In this document: piece by piece, positions 7,494 to 15,977 of the stretch
How positions within the stretch are numbered: position 1 is the stretch's first letter
Layout of the letters: each line of letters begins with the position of its first letter
Translations under genes and position numbers: made by a program
Notes under the pieces: model-generated
Seen by the model: the letters and a program-made list of their open reading frames with translations, nothing else
Told to the model about the DNA's origin: nothing
The model's database searches: none
Assembly (NCBI RefSeq): GCF_017833035.1
Contig: NZ_JAFIBM010000001.1
Location: forward strand, 372,001-436,000
Length of the DNA stretch: 64,000 nt
Reading direction: 5' to 3'
Origin: Frigoribacterium sp. PvP032
Lineage (GTDB): Bacteria > Actinomycetota > Actinomycetes > Actinomycetales > Microbacteriaceae

Positions 7494-9482
7494 TCAGCCC
7501 CGGTCGCTCCGCGCCAGGGACTCGAGCTGCTCGTTGTAGGCGGTCAGCTCGGCGTCGCCGTCGCGGTCGGCCTGGCGGTCCTTGCGCTTGGCCTCGCGCC
7601 CGTCGCTGCGGCTCCACATGATCGCGACGATGATCGCCATGGTGACGGTCGGGATCTCGCCGACGCTCCAGGCTATGCCGCCGGCGGCGTACTGGTCCTG
7701 CATCGGGGTCGGGCCCCAGGTGCGGCCCATCGCACCGTACCAGTCGGCCAGGAACAACCCGGTGGCCGTCATGATGCCGATGCCGAAGAACGCGTGGAAC
7801 CCCATGGTCGCCAGCAGCACGACGAGGCGCATCGGGTACGGCAGGCGTCCCTTCACGGGGTCGATGCCGATCATCGACTGCACGAAGAGGTACCCGACGA
7901 TCAAGAAGTGCACGATCATCCAGTAGTGGCCGAGGTGCGTCGTGGTCGCCCAGCTGAACAGCGACGTGTAGTAGAAGACGAAGAGCGACCCGGCGAAGAG
8001 CACGGCGGCGACGATCGGGTTGCTGATCACGTGCGCGTAGCCCGAGTGCACCAGGATCATGATCCACTCGCGCGGCCCCCGTGTGCCGTCCGTCCGCTTG
8101 CGGATCGCCCGCAGCGCGAGCGTGGCCGGGGCACCGGGGACCAGCAGCAGCGGGATCACCATGCCGAGCACCATGTGCGACAGCATGTGCGTGCTGAACA
8201 GGTACGACTCGTAGACGTTCGGGGCGCCGCTCGTCACGTAGAACAGCACGACCAGGCCGGCGACCCACGAGACCGTGCGGCCGAGCGACCAGCTGTCGCC
8301 GCGGCGTCGCAGGCGCACGACGCCCGCGATGTAGAAGAAGATGCCGAAGGCACAGACGAGGGCCCAGAGCAGGTCGACGTTCCACTCCGTCAGGTAACGC
8401 ATCGGCGTCAACTCAGGAGGCAGCGGCTCCTCCGTGAGGATCTCTGCCGGTGACGGGGCGGCCAGGTCGGTGACCGCCACCTCCTCGACCGGGGTCGCCG
8501 TGCGGGCGAGCGCCGACGCGACGCCGGAGGCCAGGCCCATGAAGGCCAGCTCGGCCGTGACGAACCACCAGAAGAACCGGGCCGTCCTGGCCGGCTGCGT
8601 CTCCATGCGGCGCACGAGGTACTGCCGCTGCACCACGCCGAACAGCCCGAGCGCGACGAGGGCGAAGGTCTTGACCAGCACGAGCACGCCGTAGCCCGTC
8701 GACAGCGCGGCCCAGTCGCCGATGCGCAGCGCCGCGCTGCCGATGCCCGAGACGGCGACGACGACGAAGCAGATGATGGCGATGGTCGAGTACCGCGCGA
8801 GGACGACGCCGATGCGGCCCTTCTCGAGCGTGCTCCGCAGCAGGACGAGCGCGACGAGTCCGCCCAGCCAGACGGAGGCGCCCTCGAGGTGCAGCGCGAG
8901 GTCGGTGACGGCTGCGTCGTGGCCGCTCGAGCCCGCGGCGTGGCCCTGCTGGGCCAGGGGGATGAGCCCGCCGCCCGCGAGCACGGTGAGGGCGACGAGC
9001 GCCCAGATGTTCCGCAGCACGAAGCTGAGCACGGTGACCGCCGCCGCGATCAGGGTCGTGATGAGCCAGGCGCGGCCGAGCTCGGTGTCGGTGAGGAAGA
9101 ACGCCAGCGTCCGGCCGAACTGCTCGTCGAGGGTGACGGGCACGTTGGCGACGCTGAGGAACGTGAAGAAGCTGGTCGCCGCGGAGGCGACGGTCCAGAA
9201 CCCGGCGGCGCCGGCGGCGATGTCCATGGCCCGCTCGAACTCGGGCCGGTCGCGCGAGAGCGCGAAGCAGGTGAGGAACAGCGTGCCGATCGTGACGGCC
9301 GCACCGATGTTGCCGAGCATCTTGGCCATCGGCAGCCCGTAGCGGACGACCTGCCCGGGGTCGACGACGAGCGGCGCGTCGGCGGCGCCGCCGAACTTCA
9401 GGGCGGCGAGGAGGGCCGCGAACGCGACGACCACGAGCAGTGCGGGCCCGGCCGTGCGGGAGAGTCTGGGCATCGCTCCCAT
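7494..9482 (-). CDS. CopD / cytochrome c oxidase assembly (CtaG) fusion
   Basis: A 662-residue polytopic membrane protein joining two copper-handling modules. The N-terminal half (to about residue 320) has the CopD copper-resistance pattern with about eight helices; the C-terminal half (about 350-640) has the caa3_CtaG pattern (RYLTEWNVDLLWALVCAFG, HMLSHMVLGMVIPLLLVPG, HSGYAHVISNP), with conserved histidines likely to bind copper for oxidase assembly. Such fusions are standard in Actinobacteria. Two candidate ATGs (9482 and 9473) exist and neither has a strong ribosome site. No other cytochrome oxidase gene is nearby. Confidence 0.9.
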   Translation of the reverse strand: MGAMPRLSRTAGPALLVVVAFAALLAALKFGGAADAPLVVDPGQVVRYGLPMAKMLGNIGAAVTIGTLFLTCFALSRDRPEFERAMDIAAGAAGFWTVASAATSFFTFLSVANVPVTLDEQFGRTLAFFLTDTELGRAWLITTLIAAAVTVLSFVLRNIWALVALTVLAGGGLIPLAQQGHAAGSSGHDAAVTDLALHLEGASVWLGGLVALVLLRSTLEKGRIGVVLARYSTIAIICFVVVAVSGIGSAALRIGDWAALSTGYGVLVLVKTFALVALGLFGVVQRQYLVRRMETQPARTARFFWWFVTAELAFMGLASGVASALARTATPVEEVAVTDLAAPSPAEILTEEPLPPELTPMRYLTEWNVDLLWALVCAFGIFFYIAGVVRLRRRGDSWSLGRTVSWVAGLVVLFYVTSGAPNVYESYLFSTHMLSHMVLGMVIPLLLVPGAPATLALRAIRKRTDGTRGPREWIMILVHSGYAHVISNPIVAAVLFAGSLFVFYYTSLFSWATTTHLGHYWMIVHFLIVGYLFVQSMIGIDPVKGRLPYPMRLVVLLATMGFHAFFGIGIMTATGLFLADWYGAMGRTWGPTPMQDQYAAGGIAWSVGEIPTVTMAIIVAIMWSRSDGREAKRKDRQADRDGDAELTAYNEQLESLARSDRG

Positions 9483-9535
9483 GGTAGGTCGCCCCGACTG
9501 GGAGCGGGAGCGGTCCGCTCGCCCCCGAGCGACCT

Positions 9536-9610
9536 CCTCCTCATTCAGGAAGATCGCTCCTGATCCTCGCGACGGGGGAGGCGGAGTCCTGATCCGTGCA
9601 CGGATCAGGA
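9536..9610. repeat. TTCAGGA / TCCTGATCCG-TGCA repeat element
   Basis: The left edge is the 15-mer CCTCCTCATTCAGGA (9536-9550), identical to the edge of the larger element at 53276. The right end (9587-9610) is a perfect 24-bp palindrome with 10-bp arms TCCTGATCCG around TGCA. It lies between HU and the CopD/CtaG gene, both on the minus strand. Confidence 0.8.
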
Positions 9611-9703
9611 ACCAGGTGTGGCGAGTTCCTGCGTTCGGCGGCGGCCCCGGCAGCAGCGAACGGGAGGCGGCCCCGGCAGCGGAAGGACCCCGGGCGCACG
9701 AAA

Positions 9704-9731
9704 GAGGGCGGCGACCGGAGTCGCCGCCCTC
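9704..9731 (-). terminator. Terminator downstream of HU
   Basis: A perfect 12-bp stem (GAGGGCGGCGAC with its complement) around a CGGA loop is followed, on the minus strand, by TTT. It lies 29 bases after the HU stop. Confidence 0.8.
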
Positions 9732-9759
9732 TCCCGGGTGCTTCGTGAGAAGCGGAGGA

Positions 9760-10047
9760 CTACTTGACCGCAGCCTTGAGCTTGCTGCCGGCGCTGACCT
9801 TGACCGAGTCGCTCGCGGCGATCTCGAGGGCCTCGCCCGTCTGCGGGTTGCGACCCGTGCGGGCGGCGCGGTGCGTCTTCTCGAAGGCGATCCACCCGGG
9901 GATGGTGACCTTCGTGCCGTCGGCGACGGACTTCGACACGACGGAGAAGAAAGCGTCGACGACGCCGCTGACGGCGGCCTGGCTCTGGCCGGACTCGGAA
10001 GCGACAGCTGCGACGAGCTCGGTGCGGTTCAGTGACTTGTCAGCCAT
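9760..10047 (-). CDS. hup: HU-family DNA-binding protein
   Basis: A 95-residue nucleoid protein. It has the HU fold signature: N-terminal helices (LNRTELVAAVASESG) and the DNA-binding arm region containing GRNPQTGEALEI near residues 62-73. It lacks the long lysine/alanine-rich C-terminal tail found in many actinobacterial HupB proteins, so it is the short, tail-less type. GAGGAGG precedes the ATG at 10047 and a strong terminator follows the stop. Confidence 0.95.
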   Translation of the reverse strand: MADKSLNRTELVAAVASESGQSQAAVSGVVDAFFSVVSKSVADGTKVTIPGWIAFEKTHRAARTGRNPQTGEALEIAASDSVKVSAGSKLKAAVK

Positions 10048-10152
10048 GTGGTGTCCTCCTCGGACTTCGTTCGGTGAGACATGACACGGCGTTCACCGTG
10101 CCTGTTCGGATCAGGCGGCAGGGCCGAGGGCCCTTCGCCCGTGTAGCTCAAC

Positions 10153-10172
10153 CCCGGGGCCGAGGCCCCGGG
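10153..10172 (-). terminator. GC-rich hairpin after rpsN
   Basis: CCCGGGGCC and GGCCCCGGG flank a two-base centre; after opening the loop a stem of about 7-8 bp remains. It lies 14 bases beyond the rpsN stop on the minus strand, with no run of T. Confidence 0.5.
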
Positions 10173-10185
10173 AAACGGCTCGAAC

Positions 10186-10491
10186 CTACCAGGAAGACTT
10201 CGTGATGCCCGGAAGCTCACCACGGTGAGCCATGTCGCGGAAGCGCACACGGCTGATGCCGTACTCCTTGAGGTGGCCGCGGGGACGACCGTCGATCGCG
10301 TCGCGGTTGCGGAGGCGGACCGGCGACGCGTCGCGCGGCAGCTTCTGCAGGCCGAGGCGAGCGGCCTCACGGCTCTCGTCGGTGCCGGCCGGGTCGACCA
10401 GGGCCTTCTTCAGCTCGAGGCGCTTCTCGGCGTAGCGAGCGACGATGACGGCGCGCTGGTCGTTCTTGGCGATCTTGCTCTTCTTGGCCAT
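10186..10491 (-). CDS. rpsN: 30S ribosomal protein S14, cysteine-free form
   Basis: A 101-residue S14 of the long, zinc-independent type: it has no CxxC pairs and carries the extra internal segment typical of C-minus S14. The conserved C-terminal part [19 protein letters not shown] and ending ITKSSW identify the family. It is last in the rpmB-rpmG-rpsN operon; its ATG follows the rpmG stop by two bases, with GAGGAG inside the end of rpmG as ribosome site. In Actinobacteria these C-minus paralogues often replace zinc-binding versions under zinc limitation. Confidence 0.96.
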   Translation of the reverse strand: MAKKSKIAKNDQRAVIVARYAEKRLELKKALVDPAGTDESREAARLGLQKLPRDASPVRLRNRDAIDGRPRGHLKEYGISRVRFRDMAHRGELPGITKSSW

Positions 10492-10493
10492 GC

Positions 10494-10661
10494 TTAGCGC
10501 TCCTCGCGGAATTCGACGTGCTTACGAATCACCGGGTCGTACTTCTTGAGCACGAGGCGGTCGGGGTTGTTGCGACGGTTCTTCTTGGTCACGTACGTGA
10601 AACCGGTGCCCGCCGTCGAGCGGAGCTTGATGATGGGACGGACGTCCTGCTGACGAGCCAT
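10494..10661 (-). CDS. rpmG: 50S ribosomal protein L33, cysteine-free form
   Basis: A 55-residue L33. The family pattern [18 protein letters not shown] and [16 protein letters not shown] is clear, and the product has no cysteine, so it is the zinc-independent paralogue. The gene is very short and easily missed. Its ATG shares a base with the rpmB stop (TAATG), so translation is coupled. It is the middle gene of rpmB-rpmG-rpsN. Confidence 0.95.
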   Translation of the reverse strand: MARQQDVRPIIKLRSTAGTGFTYVTKKNRRNNPDRLVLKKYDPVIRKHVEFREER

Positions 10662-10897
10662 TAGATCTTCTCCCCACGAGCGAGCAGGTCCTTGACGACC
10701 GACTCGATGCCACGAGCGTCGATGACCTTGATGCCCTTGGCGCTGAGCTGGAGGGTCACCTTCCGGCGCAGCGACGGCACGTAGTACGTCTTCTTCTGGA
10801 TGTTCGGGTCGAAACGACGCTTGGTGCGTCGGTGCGAGTGCGAGATGTTGTGGCCGAAACCAGGAATGGCTCCGGTCACCTGGCAGGTTGCTGCCAT
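10661..10897 (-). CDS. rpmB: 50S ribosomal protein L28
   Basis: A 78-residue L28 beginning MAATCQVTG, with the family motifs [18 protein letters not shown] and [12 protein letters not shown]. Only one cysteine is present, so it lacks the four-cysteine zinc site of C-plus L28. It heads the rpmB-rpmG-rpsN operon. GGAGG precedes the ATG at 10897. I saw no Zur-type palindrome in the 206-bp gap upstream, so zinc control of this operon is not supported by this sequence even though zur is next door. Confidence 0.96.
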   Translation of the reverse strand: MAATCQVTGAIPGFGHNISHSHRRTKRRFDPNIQKKTYYVPSLRRKVTLQLSAKGIKVIDARGIESVVKDLLARGEKI

Positions 10898-11103
10898 GAT
10901 TTCCTCCGTAGGTACCGTAGGAGCTCGCCGTCCGTGGACGACCGACTCCTACCCAAGGTCACTTGTCGGCGCGCGTCACCCCGCTCGGTCCGCATGGCGG
11001 GCCGTGGTGCTCAGGGATCGGTGCACATGGGCGCAGAGAGCGCCCAACCAAAGAGCGAGCTTACGCGACGCGCTCGGCCCCGGTCAACCGCAGGAGGCGC
11101 GGC

Positions 11104-11541
11104 TCAGCCGCCGGCCCCGCCGCGGGTCACGGCAGGGTCGCGTCCCGCGGCCTTCTCTGCCGTGCACGCCGCGCAGGTGCCGAACACGTCGACGATGTGC
11201 TGCGCCTCGGTGAAGCCGTGCTGGGCGGCGACCTGGCGGGCCCAGGTCTCGACGGCGTCGGCCTCGATCTCGACGGTGGTGCCGCAGGTGCGGCAGATCA
11301 GGTGGTGGTGGTGCGTGCCCGGCGTGCAGGCGCGATAGAGGCTCTCGCCCTCCTGCTGCAGCGAGTCGGCGGCGCCGTCGGTGGCGAGGTCGGACAGGGC
11401 GCGGTAGACGGTCGCGAGCCCGATCGGCGACCCGGTGTCGCGGAGCTTGCCGTGCAGCGACTGGGCGCTGACGAAGCCCTCCGACCGGCCCAGAGCCTCG
11501 CGCACGGCCTCGCGCTGCCAGGTGTTCCGCTTCGCTACCAC
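11104..11541 (-). CDS. zur: Zinc uptake regulator Zur (Fur family)
   Basis: A 145-residue Fur-family repressor. The winged-helix domain covers residues 1-75 (GLATVYRALSDLA is the recognition region), the metal site includes the HHHH run at 77-80, and the structural zinc pairs are C83/C86 and C123/C126. Assignment to Zur rather than Fur rests mainly on its location as the last gene of a znuA-znuC-znuB-zur cluster. It starts with GTG, preceded by GGAGGAG, 39 bases after znuB. It probably represses its own operon through the box at 14382. Confidence 0.9.
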   Translation of the reverse strand: MVAKRNTWQREAVREALGRSEGFVSAQSLHGKLRDTGSPIGLATVYRALSDLATDGAADSLQQEGESLYRACTPGTHHHHLICRTCGTTVEIEADAVETWARQVAAQHGFTEAQHIVDVFGTCAACTAEKAAGRDPAVTRGGAGG

Positions 11542-11580
11542 TTCGCTCCTCCGTGCATCGCTCGTGCAGGTCCGGCCACG

Positions 11581-12480
11581 TCAGGCCTCCTTCGTCGTCG
11601 CCGAGGGTACCGGGGCGGCCTGGGGTCGCCCGGCGGCGCCTCCTCGGCGGTCGCGTCGCCCGCCGACGATGCGGCAGACGAGCCAGATCAGGAACGAGAT
11701 GGTGGTGACGTACGGGCTGATCGGCAGGCCGCCGCCCAGTGCCAGCAGGATGCCGCCCACCACCGACACGACGGCGAAGACGACGCTGAGCACGGGCACG
11801 AGACGCGGGTCCACGGTGAGCCGCAGGGCGGCCGCCGCCGGCGTCACGAGCAGCGCGAGCACGAGCAGCGCCCCCACGATCTGCACCGAGACGGCCACGG
11901 CGAGCCCGAGCACGAGCATGAAGACGAGCCCGAGCGCCCGCACCGGGATGCCCGCGGCCGCTGCGACGTCGGGGTCGACGCTGGCGAACGTCAGCGGCCG
12001 CCAGATCACGAGCAGCACCACGATCACGACGGCGGAGATGGCGATGAGCCAGCCCAGCTGCGGGTTGTCGACCGAGACGATCTGGCCGGTGAGCAAGCCG
12101 AACTTGTTCGCCGAGCGCCCGCGGTACAGCGCGAGGAAGAGGATGCCGAGGCCGAGCCCCGCGGGCATCAGCACCGCGATGATCGAGTTGCGCTCGCGTG
12201 CCCGTGAGCCGAGCAAGCCGATCAGCAGGGCTGCGACGACGCTGCCGACGACCGAGCCGCCGACGACGTTCGCGCCGATCAGCAGTGCCGCAGAGGCCCC
12301 GGCGAACGAGAGCTCGCTGATGCCGTGCACGGCGAAGGGCAGGTTGCGCGTGATGACGAACGGCCCGATCAGGCCGCCGACGAGGCCGAGCACGGCGCCC
12401 GCGATGATCGAGTTGCGCACCAGGACGACGAGCTCGCCGAAGTCCTGGAACGAGAACAGCTGGGTCCAGAGATCGGTCAC
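11581..12480 (-). CDS. znuB: Zinc ABC transporter permease ZnuB
   Basis: A 299-residue ABC-3 family membrane protein with about eight or nine helices (for example NSIIAGAVLGLVGGLIGPFV and ISELSFAGASAALLIG near the start), which forms the channel for zinc or manganese import. It starts at GTG 12480, overlapping the znuC stop as GTGA. The C terminus is a short basic and Gly/Ala-rich tail. Zinc is preferred over manganese because Zur is encoded in the same operon. Confidence 0.93.
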   Translation of the reverse strand: MTDLWTQLFSFQDFGELVVLVRNSIIAGAVLGLVGGLIGPFVITRNLPFAVHGISELSFAGASAALLIGANVVGGSVVGSVVAALLIGLLGSRARERNSIIAVLMPAGLGLGILFLALYRGRSANKFGLLTGQIVSVDNPQLGWLIAISAVVIVVLLVIWRPLTFASVDPDVAAAAGIPVRALGLVFMLVLGLAVAVSVQIVGALLVLALLVTPAAAALRLTVDPRLVPVLSVVFAVVSVVGGILLALGGGLPISPYVTTISFLIWLVCRIVGGRRDRRGGAAGRPQAAPVPSATTKEA

Positions 12481-13358
12481 CGTACGAGTCCCCCGTCGTC
12501 GTCGTGCCCGTCGGCGTGGTGGTCGTCGTGCCCCTGGCCGCCGACGATCACGATGCGCCCCATGGTGCGCACCACGTCGACGGGCGTGCCGTACAGCTCG
12601 CTGAGCACGGGCGCCTGCAGCACCTCGTCGGGCGTGCCGACGCGGAACCTGCCGCCGGCGAGGTAGAGCACCCGGTCGACGACGTCGAGGATCGGGTTCA
12701 CGTCGTGGGTCACGAACACGACTGCGGCCCCGCGTGCGCGTCGCTGTCGGTCGATCAGCTCGGTGACGCCGCGCTGGTGCCGCAGGTCGAGCGAGATCAG
12801 GGGCTCGTCGCAGAGCAGCAGCGCCGGCTCGGCCGCGAGGGCCTGGCCGACACGGGCGCGCTGCTGCTCGCCGCCCGAGAGGCTGGCGACGGGGGCCGAG
12901 GCGAACGAGGAGGCGCCCACCTCGTCCACGAGGGCGTCGATCGTCGCGCGCTCGGCGGCCGACTCGCGGCGAAGGCCCCAGCGGTGCCCGGTGACGCCGA
13001 GGGCGATCATGTCGCGGGTGCGGAGCGGGGTGCCGGCCTCCATCAGCCGCTGCTGCGGCACGTACCCGATGCGGCGGTGACCGCGGCCGACGGACCGTCC
13101 GAGGAACTCGAGGGTGCCCTCCGTGAGCTGCTGCTGGCCGAGGATCGCCCGCAGCAGCGTGGTCTTGCCTGCGCCGTTCGGTCCGAGCACGGCGAGGAAC
13201 TCGCCCGGGGCCACGTCGAGGTCGAGCCCCGACCAGAGCGTGCGGTCGCCGAACGAGACGCCCGCGCCGCGCAGGCGCAGCACGGCGTCGCCGCCGCCCC
13301 CGGCCGAGGAGGCGCGGTGGGCGGCGGCGACGGAGGCGTCGGTCGTGCCGGGGGTCAC
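12477..13358 (-). CDS. znuC: Zinc ABC transporter ATP-binding protein ZnuC
   Basis: A 293-residue ABC ATPase energising metal import. Walker A GPNGAGKTT is at residues 59-67, the signature LSGGEQQR near 160 and Walker B LLLCDEP shortly after, followed by the switch histidine in VFVTHD. The start is taken as GTG 13358, which overlaps the znuA stop as GTGA, as znuB does with znuC; an alternative ATG lies 45 bases upstream inside znuA. The C terminus is rich in His and Asp (HDDHHADGHDDD), a likely metal-binding tail. Confidence 0.92.
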   Translation of the reverse strand: MTPGTTDASVAAAHRASSAGGGGDAVLRLRGAGVSFGDRTLWSGLDLDVAPGEFLAVLGPNGAGKTTLLRAILGQQQLTEGTLEFLGRSVGRGHRRIGYVPQQRLMEAGTPLRTRDMIALGVTGHRWGLRRESAAERATIDALVDEVGASSFASAPVASLSGGEQQRARVGQALAAEPALLLCDEPLISLDLRHQRGVTELIDRQRRARGAAVVFVTHDVNPILDVVDRVLYLAGGRFRVGTPDEVLQAPVLSELYGTPVDVVRTMGRIVIVGGQGHDDHHADGHDDDGGLVR

Positions 13359-14362
13359 TTCTCGAGCGCCGCCGTGATCGCGTCGATGTTGCTCTGCTGC
13401 CACGAGACGTAATCATCCCCTGTCGGGAGCAGCTCCGTCACCGGGACGATCGCGACGCCGGCGTCGGTGGCGGCCTCCTCGACCTGCTCGGTCTCGGGGC
13501 TGGAGGTCTGCTCGTTGTAGGCGAGCAGGTCGACGGACCCGTCCGAGAACAGCTGCAGGGTCTCGTTCAGGGCGGCGGGCGACACGTCGTCGCCCTGCTC
13601 GATGGCCTCGGTGAAGTCGGCGGGGGTCACGTTCACGAGGCCCATGGCGTCGAAGAGGTAGCCGGGCACGGGCTCGGTGTAGGCGACCGACTCGCCGTCG
13701 TGGGCGGTCTTCACGTCCGCGGCCTGCGCCTCCAGGTCGGCGATCTGCTCGCCGAACGAGGCCGCGTTCACAGTGAACGTGTCGGCCTGGGCAGGGTCGA
13801 CCGAGCCCAGCTCGTCGGCGATCGCGGTGGCGAGGGCGGCCATCGAGGGGAGGCTGTAGAAGACGTGCTCGTTGAACTCGCCGTGGTCGTCGCCCTCGTC
13901 GGCCCCGGCCGTCTCGTCGGAGTGCTCGTCGGCGCCGTGCTCGTCGGCGCCGTGCTCGTCCCCGTCCAGCCCGCTCACCTCGACGGCGTCGATCACTGCC
14001 GCGTCCGACCCGCTGGCGTCGAGCAGCGTGTGCATGAACTCGTCGTAGCCGCCGCCGTTCTGGATCACGACGTCGGCGCGCGAGACGGCGAGCTGCGTGC
14101 GGGCGTCGGCCTCGTACGAGTGCGGGTCCTGTGAGGGGTCGCTGATGACGCTGGTGACGTCGACCGCGTCGCCGCCGACCGTCTTCGCGATGTCGCCGAA
14201 GACGTTCGTCGACGCGACGACGGCGATCGCGCCGCCGTCGTCCGACGACGAGCCGGCGGCACCGGCGCCGGCGCCCCCGCCGTCGCCCGAGGCGCAGCCG
14301 CTCAGCACGAGTACGGCGGCGGCGGGCAGGGCGAGCAGCGACAGGGCGCGCGGTGTCTTCAT
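13355..14362 (-). CDS. znuA: Zinc-binding lipoprotein ZnuA
   Basis: A 335-residue cluster A-I solute-binding protein. The signal peptide ends in a lipobox with C23 (VLSGC), so the mature protein is tethered outside the membrane. It contains the family blocks VVASTNVFGDIAKTVGGD and DPHSYE, and a His/Asp/Glu-rich loop at about residues 146-180 that includes repeats of GADEH, encoded by near-perfect 15-bp DNA repeats. Such loops collect zinc. It is the first gene of znuA-znuC-znuB-zur and appears to be read from a leaderless, Zur-controlled promoter. Confidence 0.94.
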   Translation of the reverse strand: MKTPRALSLLALPAAAVLVLSGCASGDGGGAGAGAAGSSSDDGGAIAVVASTNVFGDIAKTVGGDAVDVTSVISDPSQDPHSYEADARTQLAVSRADVVIQNGGGYDEFMHTLLDASGSDAAVIDAVEVSGLDGDEHGADEHGADEHSDETAGADEGDDHGEFNEHVFYSLPSMAALATAIADELGSVDPAQADTFTVNAASFGEQIADLEAQAADVKTAHDGESVAYTEPVPGYLFDAMGLVNVTPADFTEAIEQGDDVSPAALNETLQLFSDGSVDLLAYNEQTSSPETEQVEEAATDAGVAIVPVTELLPTGDDYVSWQQSNIDAITAALEK

Positions 14363-14368
14363 GCCGCC

Positions 14369-14397
14369 ACGCTATTGCTACTGATAATGATTGTCAA
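14369..14397 (-). promoter_or_regulatory. znu promoter, -35 TTGACA and -10 TAGCGT
   Basis: On the minus strand TTGACA (14397-14392) is followed after 17 bases by TAGCGT (14374-14369) and six bases later by the znuA ATG. There is no ribosome site, so the transcript is probably leaderless. Confidence 0.7.
14382..14396. promoter_or_regulatory. Zur/Fur-type box TGATAAT-G-ATTGTCA
   Basis: A 7-1-7 inverted repeat with one mismatch, matching the Fur/Zur superfamily consensus, lies across the -35 region and spacer of the znu promoter. It is a markedly AT-rich island in this GC-rich window. Bound Zur would block RNA polymerase. Confidence 0.75.
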
Positions 14398-14437
14398 AAC
14401 AGGCTGCCGCGACGGGCGGAGCCGAGGAGGCGCCCGC

Positions 14438-15964
14438 TCAGTCGAGCAGCAGCGCCGGCTCCTCGAGCACGCTCGCCACGTCGGCCACGAACCGGCTCGC
14501 CACGTCGCCGTCGACGACGCGGTGGTCGAAGCTCGCGCCGATCGTCGTCACCATGCGCGAGCGCACCTCGCCGTCGACGACCCACGGCTTCGGCTTGATC
14601 GTGCCGAGGGCGACGATCGCGACCTCGCCGGGGTTGAGGATCGGCGTGCCGGTGTCCATGCCGAAGACGCCGATGTTCGTGATCGTGATGGTGCCGTCGC
14701 GCATGTCGGCCGGGCTGGTCTTGCCGTCGCGGGCCGTCAGCGTCAGCTGCTCGAGCGCCTGGGCGAGCTCGAGCAGGCTCATCGACTGCGCCTCCTTGAC
14801 GTTCGGCACGATCAGGCCGCGGGGCGTCGCCGCGGCGATGCCGAGGTTGACGAAGTGGTGCACGAGGATCTCGCGGTCGGTCCAGGCCGAGTTCACCATC
14901 GGGTTGCGGCGCACCGCCCAGATGATCGCCTTCGCCATGATCAGCAGCGGCGAGACCTTGACGCCGGCGAACTGCGGGGACGCCTTGAGGCGCTTCACGA
15001 ACTCCATGGTGCGGGTCGCGTCGACGTCGACGAAGAGGCTGACGTGCGGGGCGGTGAACGCGGACGAGGTCATCGCGGCGGCGATGGCCTTGCGGACGCC
15101 CTTGACCGGGATGCGCTCGACCCGCTCCTCGCTCCACTCGGGCGTCTCGATGTTGCGGAAGACGCTGGCCTGCTGCGCGTGGCGGATGACGTCGTCGCGC
15201 GTGACCTCGCCGGCGAGGCCGGTGGGCTGCACGGTCGTGAGGTCGACCTCGAGGTCTTTCGCGAGCTTGCGGATCGGCGGCTTCGCGATGATCGGCAGCG
15301 CGAGCGCGGCAGGAACCGAGGTGGTCGGCCGGCGTCGGGCCTGCTCGGCCACGCGCAGCTGGCGTGCGTCGACCTCGCCCTGCGACGGCTTGCGGCGGCG
15401 GGTCTGGCCGCTGCCGCCCGCGGCGCCGTAGCCCACGAGCACGGCTCCCGAGCCGGAGTCGGCGTCGGCCGACCCGGCAGACGCAGGCGACGCAGACGCG
15501 GGCGACGCGGCGGACGGCACGGAGCCCGTGCTGCCCGACGCGGCCACCTCGTCGGCCGAGGGCGCAGGAGGCGCGGGCGGGGCAGCAGGAGCGGGCGCCG
15601 ACTGGCGGGCGCGCTGCTCGGACAGGGCCGCCTCCTCCTGCGCGATGATCTGGGCGGTGCGGGCCAGGGCGCCGGACTCGCCCGACGCGGCCTCGGCGGC
15701 CCGGTCGGACGGCGTGGCCGGCCCGGTCCCGTCGGCGATGGTGATGATGGGGGTGCCGACGTCGACGGTCTCGCCGCTGGCGACGAGCACGCTCTCGACG
15801 ACGCCCGCGTAGGGCGAGGGCAGCTCGACGAGCGACTTGGCCGTCTCGATCTCGACCAGCACCTGGTTGATCTGGACGGTGTCGCCCGGGGCGACCTTCC
15901 ACTCGACGATCTCGGCCTCTGTCAGGCCCTCGCCGACGTCGGGAAGGGAGAACTCACTGGTCAC
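14438..15964 (-). CDS. bkdC: 2-oxoacid dehydrogenase E2, lipoyl acyltransferase
   Basis: A 508-residue E2 subunit. One lipoyl domain lies at residues 1-80 with the lipoylated lysine at about K43 ([13 protein letters not shown]); an Ala/Pro/Ser-rich linker follows; a peripheral subunit-binding domain is near 240-275 ([14 protein letters not shown]); and the acyltransferase domain ends with the catalytic HRVVDGD at 481-487. Together with the two E1 genes upstream it would form a branched-chain 2-oxoacid (or pyruvate) dehydrogenase. The two-subunit E1 favours the branched-chain type in Actinobacteria. No E3 gene is present. Confidence 0.9.
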   Translation of the reverse strand: MTSEFSLPDVGEGLTEAEIVEWKVAPGDTVQINQVLVEIETAKSLVELPSPYAGVVESVLVASGETVDVGTPIITIADGTGPATPSDRAAEAASGESGALARTAQIIAQEEAALSEQRARQSAPAPAAPPAPPAPSADEVAASGSTGSVPSAASPASASPASAGSADADSGSGAVLVGYGAAGGSGQTRRRKPSQGEVDARQLRVAEQARRRPTTSVPAALALPIIAKPPIRKLAKDLEVDLTTVQPTGLAGEVTRDDVIRHAQQASVFRNIETPEWSEERVERIPVKGVRKAIAAAMTSSAFTAPHVSLFVDVDATRTMEFVKRLKASPQFAGVKVSPLLIMAKAIIWAVRRNPMVNSAWTDREILVHHFVNLGIAAATPRGLIVPNVKEAQSMSLLELAQALEQLTLTARDGKTSPADMRDGTITITNIGVFGMDTGTPILNPGEVAIVALGTIKPKPWVVDGEVRSRMVTTIGASFDHRVVDGDVASRFVADVASVLEEPALLLD

Positions 15965-15977
15965 GGAGGTGTTCCTC

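Noticed and set aside
7241-7621. Plus-strand open frame opposite the small exported protein and CtaG end
   Set aside because: It overlaps a palindrome and the end of a confirmed gene, and its product is Arg/Pro-rich with no similarity.
10898-10960. CCGTAGG-TA-CCGTAGG before rpmB as a Zur operator
   Set aside because: It is a direct repeat around GGTACC, GC-rich and unlike the AT-rich Zur box found at znuA.
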